Assembly: GCA_964454745.1 (NCBI GenBank)
Contig: CAYVUI010000034.1
Location: 1-36,599, forward strand
Reading direction: 5' to 3'
DNA length: 36,599 bases
From: CAYVUI01 sp964454745
GTDB taxonomy: Bacteria > Planctomycetota > Phycisphaerae > Sedimentisphaerales > Anaerohalosphaeraceae
In this document: positions 25,100-34,900 of the stretch, piece after piece
Position numbering within the stretch: the first letter of the stretch is position 1
How the letters are laid out: each line of letters begins with the position of its first letter
Position numbers and translations under genes: made by a program
Notes under the pieces: model-generated
Databases searched by the model: none
What the model was told of the DNA's origin: nothing
Seen by the model: the letters and a program-made list of their open reading frames with translations, nothing else

Positions 25100-26239
25100 G
25101 TGATAAAAAAAAGAGATATTAAGCATAACCAGATCACTGAAAAGCTTTTCAATGACATTATGCACGGAATCTACGCCCCGGGGGAGAAAATTCCCACTGA
25201 AGAAGAGTTGGCCAAGGTCTTTGATGCCTCAAGGCCCACTGTCGGCAGGGCATTGCGCGAATTGCAGAACAAAGGTATCATAAAAAGGAGGCAAGGGGCG
25301 GGCAGTTTTGTCAGTTTTAACAGCCAGACCCAGGACCAAAGCATAGGTATTCTTATGGGCTTTTCACAGGCAACCGCTGAAAGAGGCATTTTCAGTTCGC
25401 TGCTTTCCGAAATATCCAATGTTTGTAACAAGTCGAATTTCAGCCTGATATTGAAGAACTTCCCGATGGATAATAACCAGGAAACCATCATCCGTCATGT
25501 AAAAAAATGCTGTGCGGACTTCATCAAGCAGAAGATCAATTCTATTCTCTTCATGCCCCTTGACCTTGAAAATGAAACCGAAAACCTTAACCTTGAGATT
25601 GTGGATACTTTTGAAAAAGCCGGCATTACCGTTGTGCTTCTCGACAGAGACTTGTATCCGAACAGTAAGAAAAGCAAATATGACAAGGTAGGAATAAACA
25701 ATAGTCAGTCATCGTATGCAATGACAGAGCATCTCATCGGCCTGGGCTGTAAAAAGATTGACTTTCTGGCCATTAAATACAGGCCGTCCACTGTTTGTGA
25801 AAGAATAGAAGGGTTTTGCAAAGCGATGGAGGCGCATGGGTTGCCCTGCAGCGAAAAAATGATTCATAATATACACCCTCTAAACGCAGAGGCCGTGGAC
25901 CGATATTTTGAAAAAAGCAATGCAGAGGCCTTGGTTTGTGTAAATGACAGTCTTGCCGCGATTGTAATGCGTGAACTTCTCGCCCGCGGGGTCAAGATAC
26001 CCGGGGATGTCAGAATCGTTGGATTTGATGACTCACCCATTGCCACCCTTTTGCCGGTATCCCTGACCACGATGCGTCAGCCTGTTGGGGCAATTGCGGA
26101 AGAGGTCATAAGAATCGTCACCCACAGGCTTGAAAACCCTGAATTTCCCGCTCGCGATATTTCAGTGTCCAGCTCTCTGGTGATACGGCAGTCTTGCGGG
26201 TATGAACTGGATGAAACGCCAATAGCCGCTGCAGGTTAA
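25100..26239 (+). CDS. GntR-type DNA-binding domain with LacI-type sugar-sensing domain
   Basis: 379 residues. Residues 1-70 form a GntR winged helix (FNDIMHGIYAPGEKIPTEEE, RPTVGRALRELQNKGIIKRR, GAGSFV). Residues about 75-370 form a LacI/periplasmic-binding-like domain (SIGILMGFS, TVVLLDRDLYP, EALVCVNDSLAAIVMRELL, IVGFDDSPIA, VSLTTMRQPVGAIAEEV). This architecture matches AraR-like regulators that release DNA when a sugar or glycoside binds. GTG start with AGGAAA upstream. It sits between a pseudopilin gene and the convergent cstA-like gene. By position it may control the FAD oxidoreductase genes or the transporter, but only the site in its own leader supports any target. Confidence 0.9.
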   Translation: MIKKRDIKHNQITEKLFNDIMHGIYAPGEKIPTEEELAKVFDASRPTVGRALRELQNKGIIKRRQGAGSFVSFNSQTQDQSIGILMGFSQATAERGIFSSLLSEISNVCNKSNFSLILKNFPMDNNQETIIRHVKKCCADFIKQKINSILFMPLDLENETENLNLEIVDTFEKAGITVVLLDRDLYPNSKKSKYDKVGINNSQSSYAMTEHLIGLGCKKIDFLAIKYRPSTVCERIEGFCKAMEAHGLPCSEKMIHNIHPLNAEAVDRYFEKSNAEALVCVNDSLAAIVMRELLARGVKIPGDVRIVGFDDSPIATLLPVSLTTMRQPVGAIAEEVIRIVTHRLENPEFPARDISVSSSLVIRQSCGYELDETPIAAAG

Positions 26240-26250
26240 AAATCTTCGTT

Positions 26251-28002
26251 TCAGTTCGGTTGTTTTTCCCCTGCCGCCGGTTTTTTGCTCAAAAATACCA
26301 GTGCGGTTTCAGCAAAAATCCAGATTGCCAGTGCCATGATCAGGGTCGATACCCCCACCAGCAGAAAATCCTTATTATGATAAAAATCACCCACCTTGAT
26401 GAACAATGCCCATATCGTGATACAAAGCATAAATACACATGGTACCGCGGAAATCATAAACCCTTTGCCGCCTTTTTTCTTTAGATACATTGTGATCACA
26501 AGCAGTGCCAAAGCCGCCAGCAGTTGATTGATCGTCCCGAACAGCGGCCAGAGCACCATCGCCCCTTTGCCGTCGGCTCCTGTCGCAAACGCAAGCCCCG
26601 CAGCCGTAACCACTGCGAAAGCCGTAGCGGCCCATTTGTTCTGCAAACCTTTGATCTTCAGGTCCGACGCCAGCTCGCTTGTGATGTACCTTTGCAGCCT
26701 TACGGCCGTATCGAGTGTCGTACCCGCAAACGAGGCAATAAACACGCCCATAAGTACCTTGCCAATCGAGATCGGGACAAAGGAGGTCTCCATCATATTT
26801 GCCGCACCGTAAACAACCGCCTGAAGCTTTGCACCCAGCCCGCTGGCCCCAAGCCACGAAGAGTAATGCTTAGACCACGCCGCAAACCCCGTAAGCAGTT
26901 CACCCTCAGCAGTAGTATAAGCAAGGCCAATCCCAGCGCCCACGCAGGCCAGCACGAGTATGGCCAATGCGCCCTCCAGCAGCATGGCTCCGTAGCCTAT
27001 CATCAGGCAGTCGCCCTCGCTGGATATCTGCTTTGGGCTTGTGCCGCTTGCCACAAGGGAATGAAATCCGCTGACCGCCCCGCAGGCGATCGTAACGAAC
27101 ATGAACGGCCATACGGATGGCGCCCCCGTTGATGCCGTGTTCACCGCTGGAGCCACAAGATCAAGACCCCCTGAAAATGAAGCCGTAATCACCCCAAGTA
27201 CCAAAAGCCCCATCATAATAAAAAGCTGCCAGGCGTTCGTATAATCCCTCGGCTGGAGCAGCGTTGTCACCGGAAGTGTTGAGGCAACAAAGGCATATAT
27301 CAGGAGTATAATCGTCCAAATTCCCGTTGCCGGCATCCAGCTGAAATCGGGCATCGCCGTTATTCCGGGTTTCGCGACATCGAGTACACCGCCCAGAATA
27401 ATGAAAAGATACATAATGAAAACCGCAATGGCAGTAGCAGGCAGTATTTTGGCCTTTTTCTTATAAACTGCCCAGCCCAGCCCCACTGCAACCGGAATTT
27501 GCATCCATACCGGAATCACCGAAGAAGGGAAGAACCTGAAAACCACCGCGATAACTACCCCAAAAATAGCGATAATGATAAGCAGTGCCAGGAACACAAT
27601 AAAGAAGAAGATAAACCGCACCCGCGAATTAATATAACGCGACGCGATCTCGGAAATACTTTTGCCCTCGTTCCGCATCGAAACCACTAAAGTACCGAAA
27701 TCATGAACCGCCCCAATAAAGATACTGCCGAAAACCACCCACAGCACCGCCGGCAGCCACCCCCATATTATCCCGATCGCCGGTCCGACAATTGGACCGG
27801 TACCGGCAATACTCGTAAAGTGATGTCCAAAAATAATACCCCTTGCACTGGGTACATAGTCAATTCCATCCTCAAATTCCCGGCTTGGAACCGGAGCTTC
27901 TGGATGCAGATTGAATATTTTTCTCCCGATAAAACGCCCATATAAGTTATAGGCAAAAATAAATCCCAAAAAACTGCCGACAGTCAACAATAACGTGCTC
28001 AT
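26251..28002 (-). CDS. cstA: Carbon starvation protein A family transporter
   Basis: About 583 residues, highly hydrophobic throughout with roughly 15 TM segments. N-terminal motifs YGRFIGRKIF, DGIDYVPSARGIIFGHHFTS and IAGTGPIVGPAIGIIWGW are diagnostic of CstA. GAVHDFGTLVVSMRNEGKSI follows. CstA proteins import peptides or pyruvate, depending on the species, typically when carbon is limiting. I prefer the start MSTLLL at 28002, because GGGAG lies five bases before it; an earlier ATG four codons upstream overlaps that ribosome site. It is divergent from the second FAD oxidoreductase gene (213 bp between starts), with a palindrome between them, and convergent with the regulator gene. Confidence 0.92.
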   Translation of the reverse strand: MSTLLLTVGSFLGFIFAYNLYGRFIGRKIFNLHPEAPVPSREFEDGIDYVPSARGIIFGHHFTSIAGTGPIVGPAIGIIWGWLPAVLWVVFGSIFIGAVHDFGTLVVSMRNEGKSISEIASRYINSRVRFIFFFIVFLALLIIIAIFGVVIAVVFRFFPSSVIPVWMQIPVAVGLGWAVYKKKAKILPATAIAVFIMYLFIILGGVLDVAKPGITAMPDFSWMPATGIWTIILLIYAFVASTLPVTTLLQPRDYTNAWQLFIMMGLLVLGVITASFSGGLDLVAPAVNTASTGAPSVWPFMFVTIACGAVSGFHSLVASGTSPKQISSEGDCLMIGYGAMLLEGALAILVLACVGAGIGLAYTTAEGELLTGFAAWSKHYSSWLGASGLGAKLQAVVYGAANMMETSFVPISIGKVLMGVFIASFAGTTLDTAVRLQRYITSELASDLKIKGLQNKWAATAFAVVTAAGLAFATGADGKGAMVLWPLFGTINQLLAALALLVITMYLKKKGGKGFMISAVPCVFMLCITIWALFIKVGDFYHNKDFLLVGVSTLIMALAIWIFAETALVFLSKKPAAGEKQPN

Positions 28003-28120
28003 GGCGACTCCCATTCCATTGAAACAGTCCCCGCTGTTTTTAGTAAAAATACAATAATCACTTGAACATAATACAGAAATTTAATAATATAGTAAATACA
28101 ATTTTGAGCAAAATGCCTAT

Positions 28121-28135
28121 TATTACCAGGTAATA
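28121..28135. promoter_or_regulatory. Perfect 15-bp palindrome between divergent cstA and FAD oxidoreductase genes
   Basis: TATTACC (28121-28127) and GGTAATA (28129-28135) are exact reverse complements around one A. It is 80 bases before the FAD gene start and about 120 before cstA, a position suited to a shared operator. No regulator can be assigned. Confidence 0.45.
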
Positions 28136-28215
28136 TTGCATAAAATGTTAATTCAGGAGTTTGATATAAACTTTTTACGTCTCATCAGACAAAATTATAC
28201 CAAAAAGGATTCTCA

Positions 28216-31200
28216 ATGAAAAAAGATATGTGCGCATCATCTTTGCTGTTTTTTGCAGTAATCACAACATTTATATTTTTTACATGCTCCTGTGACAGCA
28301 ACAATAGGGTTCAAAAGCTGGGTGAAACGGTACATCAAGCCGGGCAATCCGAATTCTCAGAACAAAAAGAGAATACGATCAACTCTGTAGAAGAATCCGG
28401 TCGAGAAATTCCCATTGCTGCCGAGGTGGATGTAATCGTCGCCGGGGGTACGACCGCAGGGGTTGAAGCCGCCGTTGCTGCCGCAAGGCAGGGGGCGAAG
28501 GTATTTCTCTTTACCGATCGAACCTATCTCGGGGAAGATATATGTTCGACATATCGTTACTGGCTCGAAAAGGATGAACAGCCTCAGACCGAGCTCGCCA
28601 TGAAGGCTTTTTCCACCCATGACATCAGCACGGGCCTCAAATTTACCTACGAAGCGGATATGCCGTCCTCTTTCGCGCATACCGATTCAACCCCGCCCTC
28701 AATGCTTACGGATGGCCAATGGCAAAACGCGGCCACAGAGAGTGTCCAGTATGACGGAGATGTCTCAATCACACTGATCCTCGATAAACAGCACCATATC
28801 AACAGGATCAAGGCGATGGCTTTCTACCGCGCCGCAGACTTCGGAGTATCGAGAATCGTCGTCAGCGCAAGTACTGACGGCAAAAAGTATCAGCAGGTGG
28901 ATACGATTGGGGGCGTAAACTACCCGGATGTCGAAACGTATGCCTCCTTCGTATTAGAAAAAAATACCAATTTCAAAAGTCAGTACATCAGGCTCTCCTT
29001 CGAAAAGAAATCGGATGCATCACGAATCCTGCTCGGTGAAATTCAAATCTTTACCGATGATATCTTCGCCGCATTCAAAAAAGACGGCTATCCAAGGCCG
29101 ATGCATATTAAGCGGACACTGGAGCAGCAGCTTCTCAGTGAAAATGTAACCTTCCTGTTCGGCTGCTATCCCACGGATGTGCTTGAAAACAGGCAGGGAG
29201 ATATTCAGGGCCTTATTGTCGCCAACCGGAGCGGGCGTCAGGCCATACTCGCCCATAAAATAATCGACGCGACCTTACGAGCGGATGTGACCCGGATTGC
29301 CGGGGCAAAATTCAGGGAATACCCCCCAGGCCCTCAGACGTTCGAAAGGGTGATCTTTGGCGGAAAACCAAACTCATCAAAGCAGATCAAAGCGGCCCAA
29401 ACGTACCCCGCACCCAAATGGGAGCCGACCATACAAAAGCTTACCCTTCCCAGCGGTGAGCCATGGAAAAACGGACCGCCTGAAGACTGGGACGGAACGT
29501 TTATCAATTACACCCTTGAAATTGACATGCCGGACGGCTCCTTTGCCTCTTTTGCCAATGCTGAGCAAATCGCCAGGGATGTCACATTTTCGCTGGACCA
29601 GTTTGACCAGGCCCCCAGGCTCTGGCAAATCCCTCCCGACCCGGTACACGGCGAAAAAACAGTATCCCATTGGCCCGGTGCAGACAATATAGATGTCGGG
29701 GTATTGAAGCCTGTTGGGGTAGAGAATATTTATGTTCTAAACGGATGTGCGGATATTTCAAGGTCAGCCGCTGAAAAAATGCTCAGGCCTGTCGAATACA
29801 TGAAACTCGGCAGCCGCCTTGGTAAAATGATCGCCGGGAAGGTCAATATGGATGCGTCTTTCGATATTGCGAATATCTCTGTGCGGAGTAAATCACCCGG
29901 AAAAGATACAATCCGTTTAGGCAGAGTCAGGGAACAGCTTGTTGGCTTTCGGTCTACGGACAGGTTGAACAAAAGCGTTCAATCCGATGCAAGATCTCTG
30001 CCGGTATTCGGCAGCTATGATGTTGTCGTGGTCGGCGGCGGGACCGGGGGCGCACCGGCGGCACTCTCCGCGGCGCGAAAAGGTGCGAAAACACTGGTCA
30101 TTGAATACCAAAACGGCCTTGGCGGGGTAAGCACGATGGGATTAATAGGTATCTATTATTTTGGGTACCTGGATGGCTATACAGCCGAGATCGATCGTGA
30201 AGTCAGGGCGATGGGGCCCAAAGCGGAAGCACCCAAAGCGGACGGAACAAACGTCTGGAATATCGAATACCGCAAGCAATGGGTACGCTCCGAGATTCAA
30301 AAAGCCGGGGGGGAGATATGGTTCTCTTCGCTTGGCTGCGGGGCGTATGTGAACGACGGCAGTGTAAAAGGAGTGATTGTCGCGACACCGTCCGGCCGAG
30401 GAGTCGTGCTGGCCAAACGAGTTATCGATTCTACCGGAAGTGCCGATATCGCCATTGCCGCAGGGGCCGATTATGTCTTTACCGGAGCGGATAATGCCGC
30501 TGTGCAGGGGACGGGGCTTTCACCGAGAAATATCTATTCCATCGAGTCCCACAGGATACACTGGTATGCGAACACAGACTACACTTTTGTTGACGATACC
30601 GATATGTGGGATGTATGGAGAGCTTATGTCGGGGCGCGGGAGAAGTACCGATCTCACTGGGATATTGCCTATTTGATAAACTCTCGTGAGCGAAGAAGGA
30701 TTGTCGGTGACTACACATTAACCCCGCTCGATATCGTAAACAAACGCATATTCGAGGACACTATCAATATTGCGAGAAGTAATTTCGACTCACATGGTTT
30801 TACAACCCACCCCTTTTTCATCCTGACCGCGCCGGACAAAAGACTCATGTATGCTTATGTTCCCTATCGCTGCCTGCTGCCGAAAGGGCTTGACAATATT
30901 CTTGTAACCGGCCTTGGCGTAAGCGGCCACCGGGATGCCATGCCGATCATAAGGATGGAACCCGATATCCAGAACCAGGGGTACGCGGCGGGCATGGTTG
31001 CCGCCAAAACAGTGAAAGAAAACGTAAAGCTGCGTGATGTTAATTTCAATGAAGTGCAGCAGCAGCTTCTCCAAAAACGCATCCTGACTGAAGAAGTGGT
31101 CCATGCTGAAGACATCATGCCGTTTCGCCCGGAGAGAATCGCCGAGGCGGTAGTTAATCTTAAAAACAATTACAAAGACCTTTCAGTGGTGCTGGCACAA

Positions 31201-31821
31201 TTTGAGGATGCCCTGTCCCTGCTGCGGCAGAGCTATAAAAATGCCGCGACAGAGAAAGAGAAACTCATCTATGCTCATGTACTCGGCATGATGGGCGACG
31301 GGGCCGGCAGCAAAACCCTCATCGAGCATGTCAACAATACCCCCTGGGATGAGGGATGGAACTTTAAGGGCGGCGGCCAGTACGGCGGAAGCGTAAGTCC
31401 GCTCGACAGCATAATCATTGCACTGGGAAGGAGCAAAGATTCCGCCGCGATTAATTGTATTATAAAAAAGATCAATCAACTCGACCCCTCAGCGGAGTTC
31501 TCTCATTTCAGGGCGGTCGCCATTGCTGCGGAAAATCTCGGCGACAAAAAAGCAGCCCAACCCCTTGCCCGGCTGATTCAAATGCCCGGAATGACCGGCC
31601 ATTATGTAACCGTCGATTCGATCAAATCCAACCCGGAAAATTTCATTACCTCCCGGTCGCTTTCCCTCAGGGAGATTATCCTCGCAAGGGCACTGTATCG
31701 CTGCGGGGATGTTAACGGACTTGCAGAGGATCTTTTGATTAATTTCAGCAATGATCTCAGGGGGCACTATTCAAGACATGCAACGTCTATATTAAAGGAA
31801 AACTTCCCCGCAAAACGATAA
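28216..31821 (+). CDS. Twin-module FAD-dependent oxidoreductase 2, probable lipoprotein
   Basis: 1201 residues, a paralogue of the gene at 17655. The N-terminal hydrophobic segment ends FFTCSCDSNN, suggesting lipidation at a Cys, followed by about 40 linker residues. Module 1 begins VDVIVAGGTTAGVEAAVAAA (about 70-90) with YLGED, is interrupted by a discoidin-like domain (about 155-290: STDGKKY, QYIRLSFEKKSDASRILLGE), and ends VLNGCADISRSAAEKMLRPV. Module 2 begins near 600 (YDVVVVGGGTGGAPAALSAA) with GCGAYV, RERRRIVGDYTL, YRCLLPKGLDNILVTGLGVS and RMEPDIQNQGYAAG. The HEAT-like tail runs from about 980 to 1201. There is no dockerin. A ribosome site (AAGGA) precedes the ATG. The next paralogue starts 126 bp downstream in the same direction. 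Substrate not identifiable. Confidence 0.88.
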   Translation: MKKDMCASSLLFFAVITTFIFFTCSCDSNNRVQKLGETVHQAGQSEFSEQKENTINSVEESGREIPIAAEVDVIVAGGTTAGVEAAVAAARQGAKVFLFTDRTYLGEDICSTYRYWLEKDEQPQTELAMKAFSTHDISTGLKFTYEADMPSSFAHTDSTPPSMLTDGQWQNAATESVQYDGDVSITLILDKQHHINRIKAMAFYRAADFGVSRIVVSASTDGKKYQQVDTIGGVNYPDVETYASFVLEKNTNFKSQYIRLSFEKKSDASRILLGEIQIFTDDIFAAFKKDGYPRPMHIKRTLEQQLLSENVTFLFGCYPTDVLENRQGDIQGLIVANRSGRQAILAHKIIDATLRADVTRIAGAKFREYPPGPQTFERVIFGGKPNSSKQIKAAQTYPAPKWEPTIQKLTLPSGEPWKNGPPEDWDGTFINYTLEIDMPDGSFASFANAEQIARDVTFSLDQFDQAPRLWQIPPDPVHGEKTVSHWPGADNIDVGVLKPVGVENIYVLNGCADISRSAAEKMLRPVEYMKLGSRLGKMIAGKVNMDASFDIANISVRSKSPGKDTIRLGRVREQLVGFRSTDRLNKSVQSDARSLPVFGSYDVVVVGGGTGGAPAALSAARKGAKTLVIEYQNGLGGVSTMGLIGIYYFGYLDGYTAEIDREVRAMGPKAEAPKADGTNVWNIEYRKQWVRSEIQKAGGEIWFSSLGCGAYVNDGSVKGVIVATPSGRGVVLAKRVIDSTGSADIAIAAGADYVFTGADNAAVQGTGLSPRNIYSIESHRIHWYANTDYTFVDDTDMWDVWRAYVGAREKYRSHWDIAYLINSRERRRIVGDYTLTPLDIVNKRIFEDTINIARSNFDSHGFTTHPFFILTAPDKRLMYAYVPYRCLLPKGLDNILVTGLGVSGHRDAMPIIRMEPDIQNQGYAAGMVAAKTVKENVKLRDVNFNEVQQQLLQKRILTEEVVHAEDIMPFRPERIAEAVVNLKNNYKDLSVVLAQFEDALSLLRQSYKNAATEKEKLIYAHVLGMMGDGAGSKTLIEHVNNTPWDEGWNFKGGGQYGGSVSPLDSIIIALGRSKDSAAINCIIKKINQLDPSAEFSHFRAVAIAAENLGDKKAAQPLARLIQMPGMTGHYVTVDSIKSNPENFITSRSLSLREIILARALYRCGDVNGLAEDLLINFSNDLRGHYSRHATSILKENFPAKR

Positions 31822-31855
31822 AATCAATAAAAAATAGGCAATCTGGAGAAAATGG

Positions 31856-31885
31856 TTGAAATTATTGATACGATTTTGATATAAT
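31856..31885 (+). promoter_or_regulatory. Candidate sigma70-type promoter of FAD oxidoreductase 3
   Basis: TTGAAA (31856-31861), 18-base spacer, consensus TATAAT (31880-31885), 63 bases before the ATG at 31948. It suggests the third FAD gene can be expressed separately from the second. Confidence 0.6.
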
Positions 31886-31947
31886 GTTTATACATTTGTA
31901 AAAGATTATTTTTTGTATGGATAACTAAAAATATCAGGAATGAGTTT

Positions 31948-34900
31948 ATGATGAAGCGGCTGGTTGTTTCAATCGCGGTATGTATAATCTCTTTATACGC
32001 ATTTTGTGATTCGGTTCTTGAAACGGTTCGCCAAATACCCCAGGTCGATGATGTGGACATTGTGGTAGTAGGAGGCACATCCGCAGGGGTAAGTGCTGCA
32101 ATTGCAGCAGCCGAGGAAGGAGCCAGCGTATTTTTGGTCTCAGACCGGCCGTATCTCGGTACCGATATTACCGGAACATACCGACTTTGGCTTGAACCCG
32201 GCGAAGAGCCCCTGACCGATCTTGAAATTGCGGCCTTTACCCCTCCCCCGGTCGAGTTGAATGCACTTCCACTGACGTATACGGCGGATAGACCCTCCGA
32301 AGGTGCACATCAGGATACGGTGCCCCCTTCCATGCTTACCGATGGGAACTGGGCCAGTGCGATCACCCAAAGCGTTCAATACGGCGGGGACGTAAACATC
32401 ATTGCGGACCTGGGAGAATCAAAGGAATTTGACAGCCTAAAAACTTACTTTTATCAGGACGATTACTCCTATGAAGTCCAAAGCGTAACCTTCAGCATCA
32501 GCGATGACGGTGTAAACTGGCAGCAGGTAGCCTTTTTAAATAATGACCTGCTCGGTCCGGACCTTTACAAGTATGAACCGATCATTCTCACCGCTCCGGT
32601 GGGCGGTACAGCCCGATATGTAAAATTTTTCTTCGAGCAGGCCCCGACTTCGAGCAGGATGCTCATCGCTGAGATACAGGTTGTTACTGACGACCTGCAC
32701 GGCTCAGGGGTCAGGCCTCCGACCCCGATAAATGTTAAGGAAACTTTTGATCTTGCCGCTTACGAAGCCGGGGTTACTACCCTGGTATCTTCCTATGTAA
32801 CCGATATACTCACAGATGAAAATGGAAGACCTGCCGGCGTAGTTGTGGCCAATCGAAGCGGAAGACAGGCGATTAAGGCCAAAACGATCGTCGATGCCAC
32901 GTTCCGTTCCACGGCTGCCCGTTTGGCCGGTGCTTCGTTTAGCGCCTATCCTTCCGGCCCGCAGGAATTTTTACGCTATGTGATCCGGGGACCCGTCCAA
33001 AGCGGACCGGGCATTGTCTCCTCCAGGGTGATGCCGACCCCGGTTAGCGGGAAATACAGCGGGGACTACGATGCCATCGAATATACCCTGAGCATCAATA
33101 TGCCTGACGGTTCTTTTGACTCCTTTGCCGCTGCCGAGCAGACCGCACGTGACCTTACCTATCATGTCGAGCAGGCGGATTCTTCGGATATGCTCTTTCA
33201 GGTCCCGCCGGACCACATGACAGGCCGGGCTTCATACGCAGGCGCATGGACGGCCGCAGGCGATATTCCCATAGGCGCGTTCCAGCCAGCCTCGATTGAC
33301 GGCATTTACGTCGTGGGCGGTTGCGCAGATGTGCCGAGGCCATGCGCTGAGCAAATGTTAAGACCGTTAAACTACATGCGGACGGGCGACTATGTCGGCC
33401 GGGCCGCCGCCGTGGAAGCGATGGCCGCACCTGCCCTTGCGGGGGTTGAGCTTGCAGCCGCCGCAGGGACCGTAACACATACCGGCCAGGTGAAAGAGTC
33501 TTTCCTTGCCCCGAGACCTACCTTCCCATGCAGACCCAAAATACAGGCCCGGCAAAGACACCTTCCCGTCCTCGCTCAATATGATGTTGTCATTGTAGGG
33601 GGTGGAACCAGCGGGGCCCCTGCGGCAATAGGCGCTGCCCGATACGGCGCGGATACCCTCGTGATCGAATACCTGCACGGTCTTGGCGGTGTAGGCACCC
33701 TCGGTCTGATCGGTGCCTACTATGGCGGCAACAGGGTCGGCTTCACCGACGAGGTCAATGACGGCATTGCCGCCATGAATGCACCCGAACTTTGTGAAAG
33801 ATCGTCATGGAACATCGAGGCCAAGATGGAATGGTACCGACGGGAAGTTCTTTCCGCCGGCGGCGATATCTGGCTGCATACCCTTGGCTGCGGAGCATTC
33901 GTAGAGAATAGCAAGTTAAAGGGTGTCATCGTTTCCACACCTCTTGGCAGAGGGGTCATCCTTGCTGATGTGGTTATTGACTCCACCGGGAATAACGATA
34001 TTACGATTGCTGCCGGCGCTGAATACGACTTTACCGATGCCGATGATGCCGCCTTGCAGGGGACCGGACTTCCGTACCGAAATATCGAAGACGGGTACCG
34101 CAAACCCATGTGGCTTACCAACACGGACTGGACCTTTGTCGATGAAAGCGACAGCAGGGATGTCTGGCATGTGTATTACATGGCGAAACGGAAATTCTCC
34201 GATGAAGTCTATGACCTGGGTCAGTTGATTCAAACACGTGAGCGAAGAAGGGCAATCGGCGATTACAGGCTCGATGTGCCTGACTTTATTAACCTGAGAA
34301 CCTTCCCGGATACAATTGTCCAGGCCTATGGGAGCAAATTTGACTCTCACGGCATGACCGTCCATCCTTATCTTCTGATTAATGAAACTCCTCCATATGT
34401 GTACTGCAACCTGCCGTATCGGTGCCTGCTGCCGCAGGGGCTGGAAGGGGTTCTCGTTACAGGACTCGGCATCAGTGCGCACCGCGACGCGATACCGGTT
34501 GTGCGGATGCAGGCTGATTCACAGAATCAGGGATACGCCGCCGGAATTGCCGCTGCCATGTCACTTGCCAACGGGGGATACCCAAGGAACATTGACATAG
34601 ATGCTCTGCAGGACGAACTGGTCGCCAAAGGGATCATTGAATCCGCCGTAAAGAGCTGGCAGGACAATTTCCCCTTTAGCGCCGGCGAAGTTTCCAATGC
34701 GGTGCAAAATCTTATCAATGCTCCAGCGCAGGATTACGCCGGTCTTGAGACCATTGCGGCACAACTTGATCTTTCAATCCCCATGCTGCGGGACGCATAT
34801 AATGATCCCGGCGTATCCGACCAGGCGAAACTGAAATGCGCTCACATCCTCGGCATATACAACGATCCCACCGGCGCGGCCAGGTTACTTCAGGAAGTGC

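Noticed and set aside
26524..27132. 202-codon plus-strand frame inside cstA
   Set aside because: Antisense shadow of conserved CstA transmembrane sequence; rich in Arg/Pro/His as expected of a GC-biased complement.
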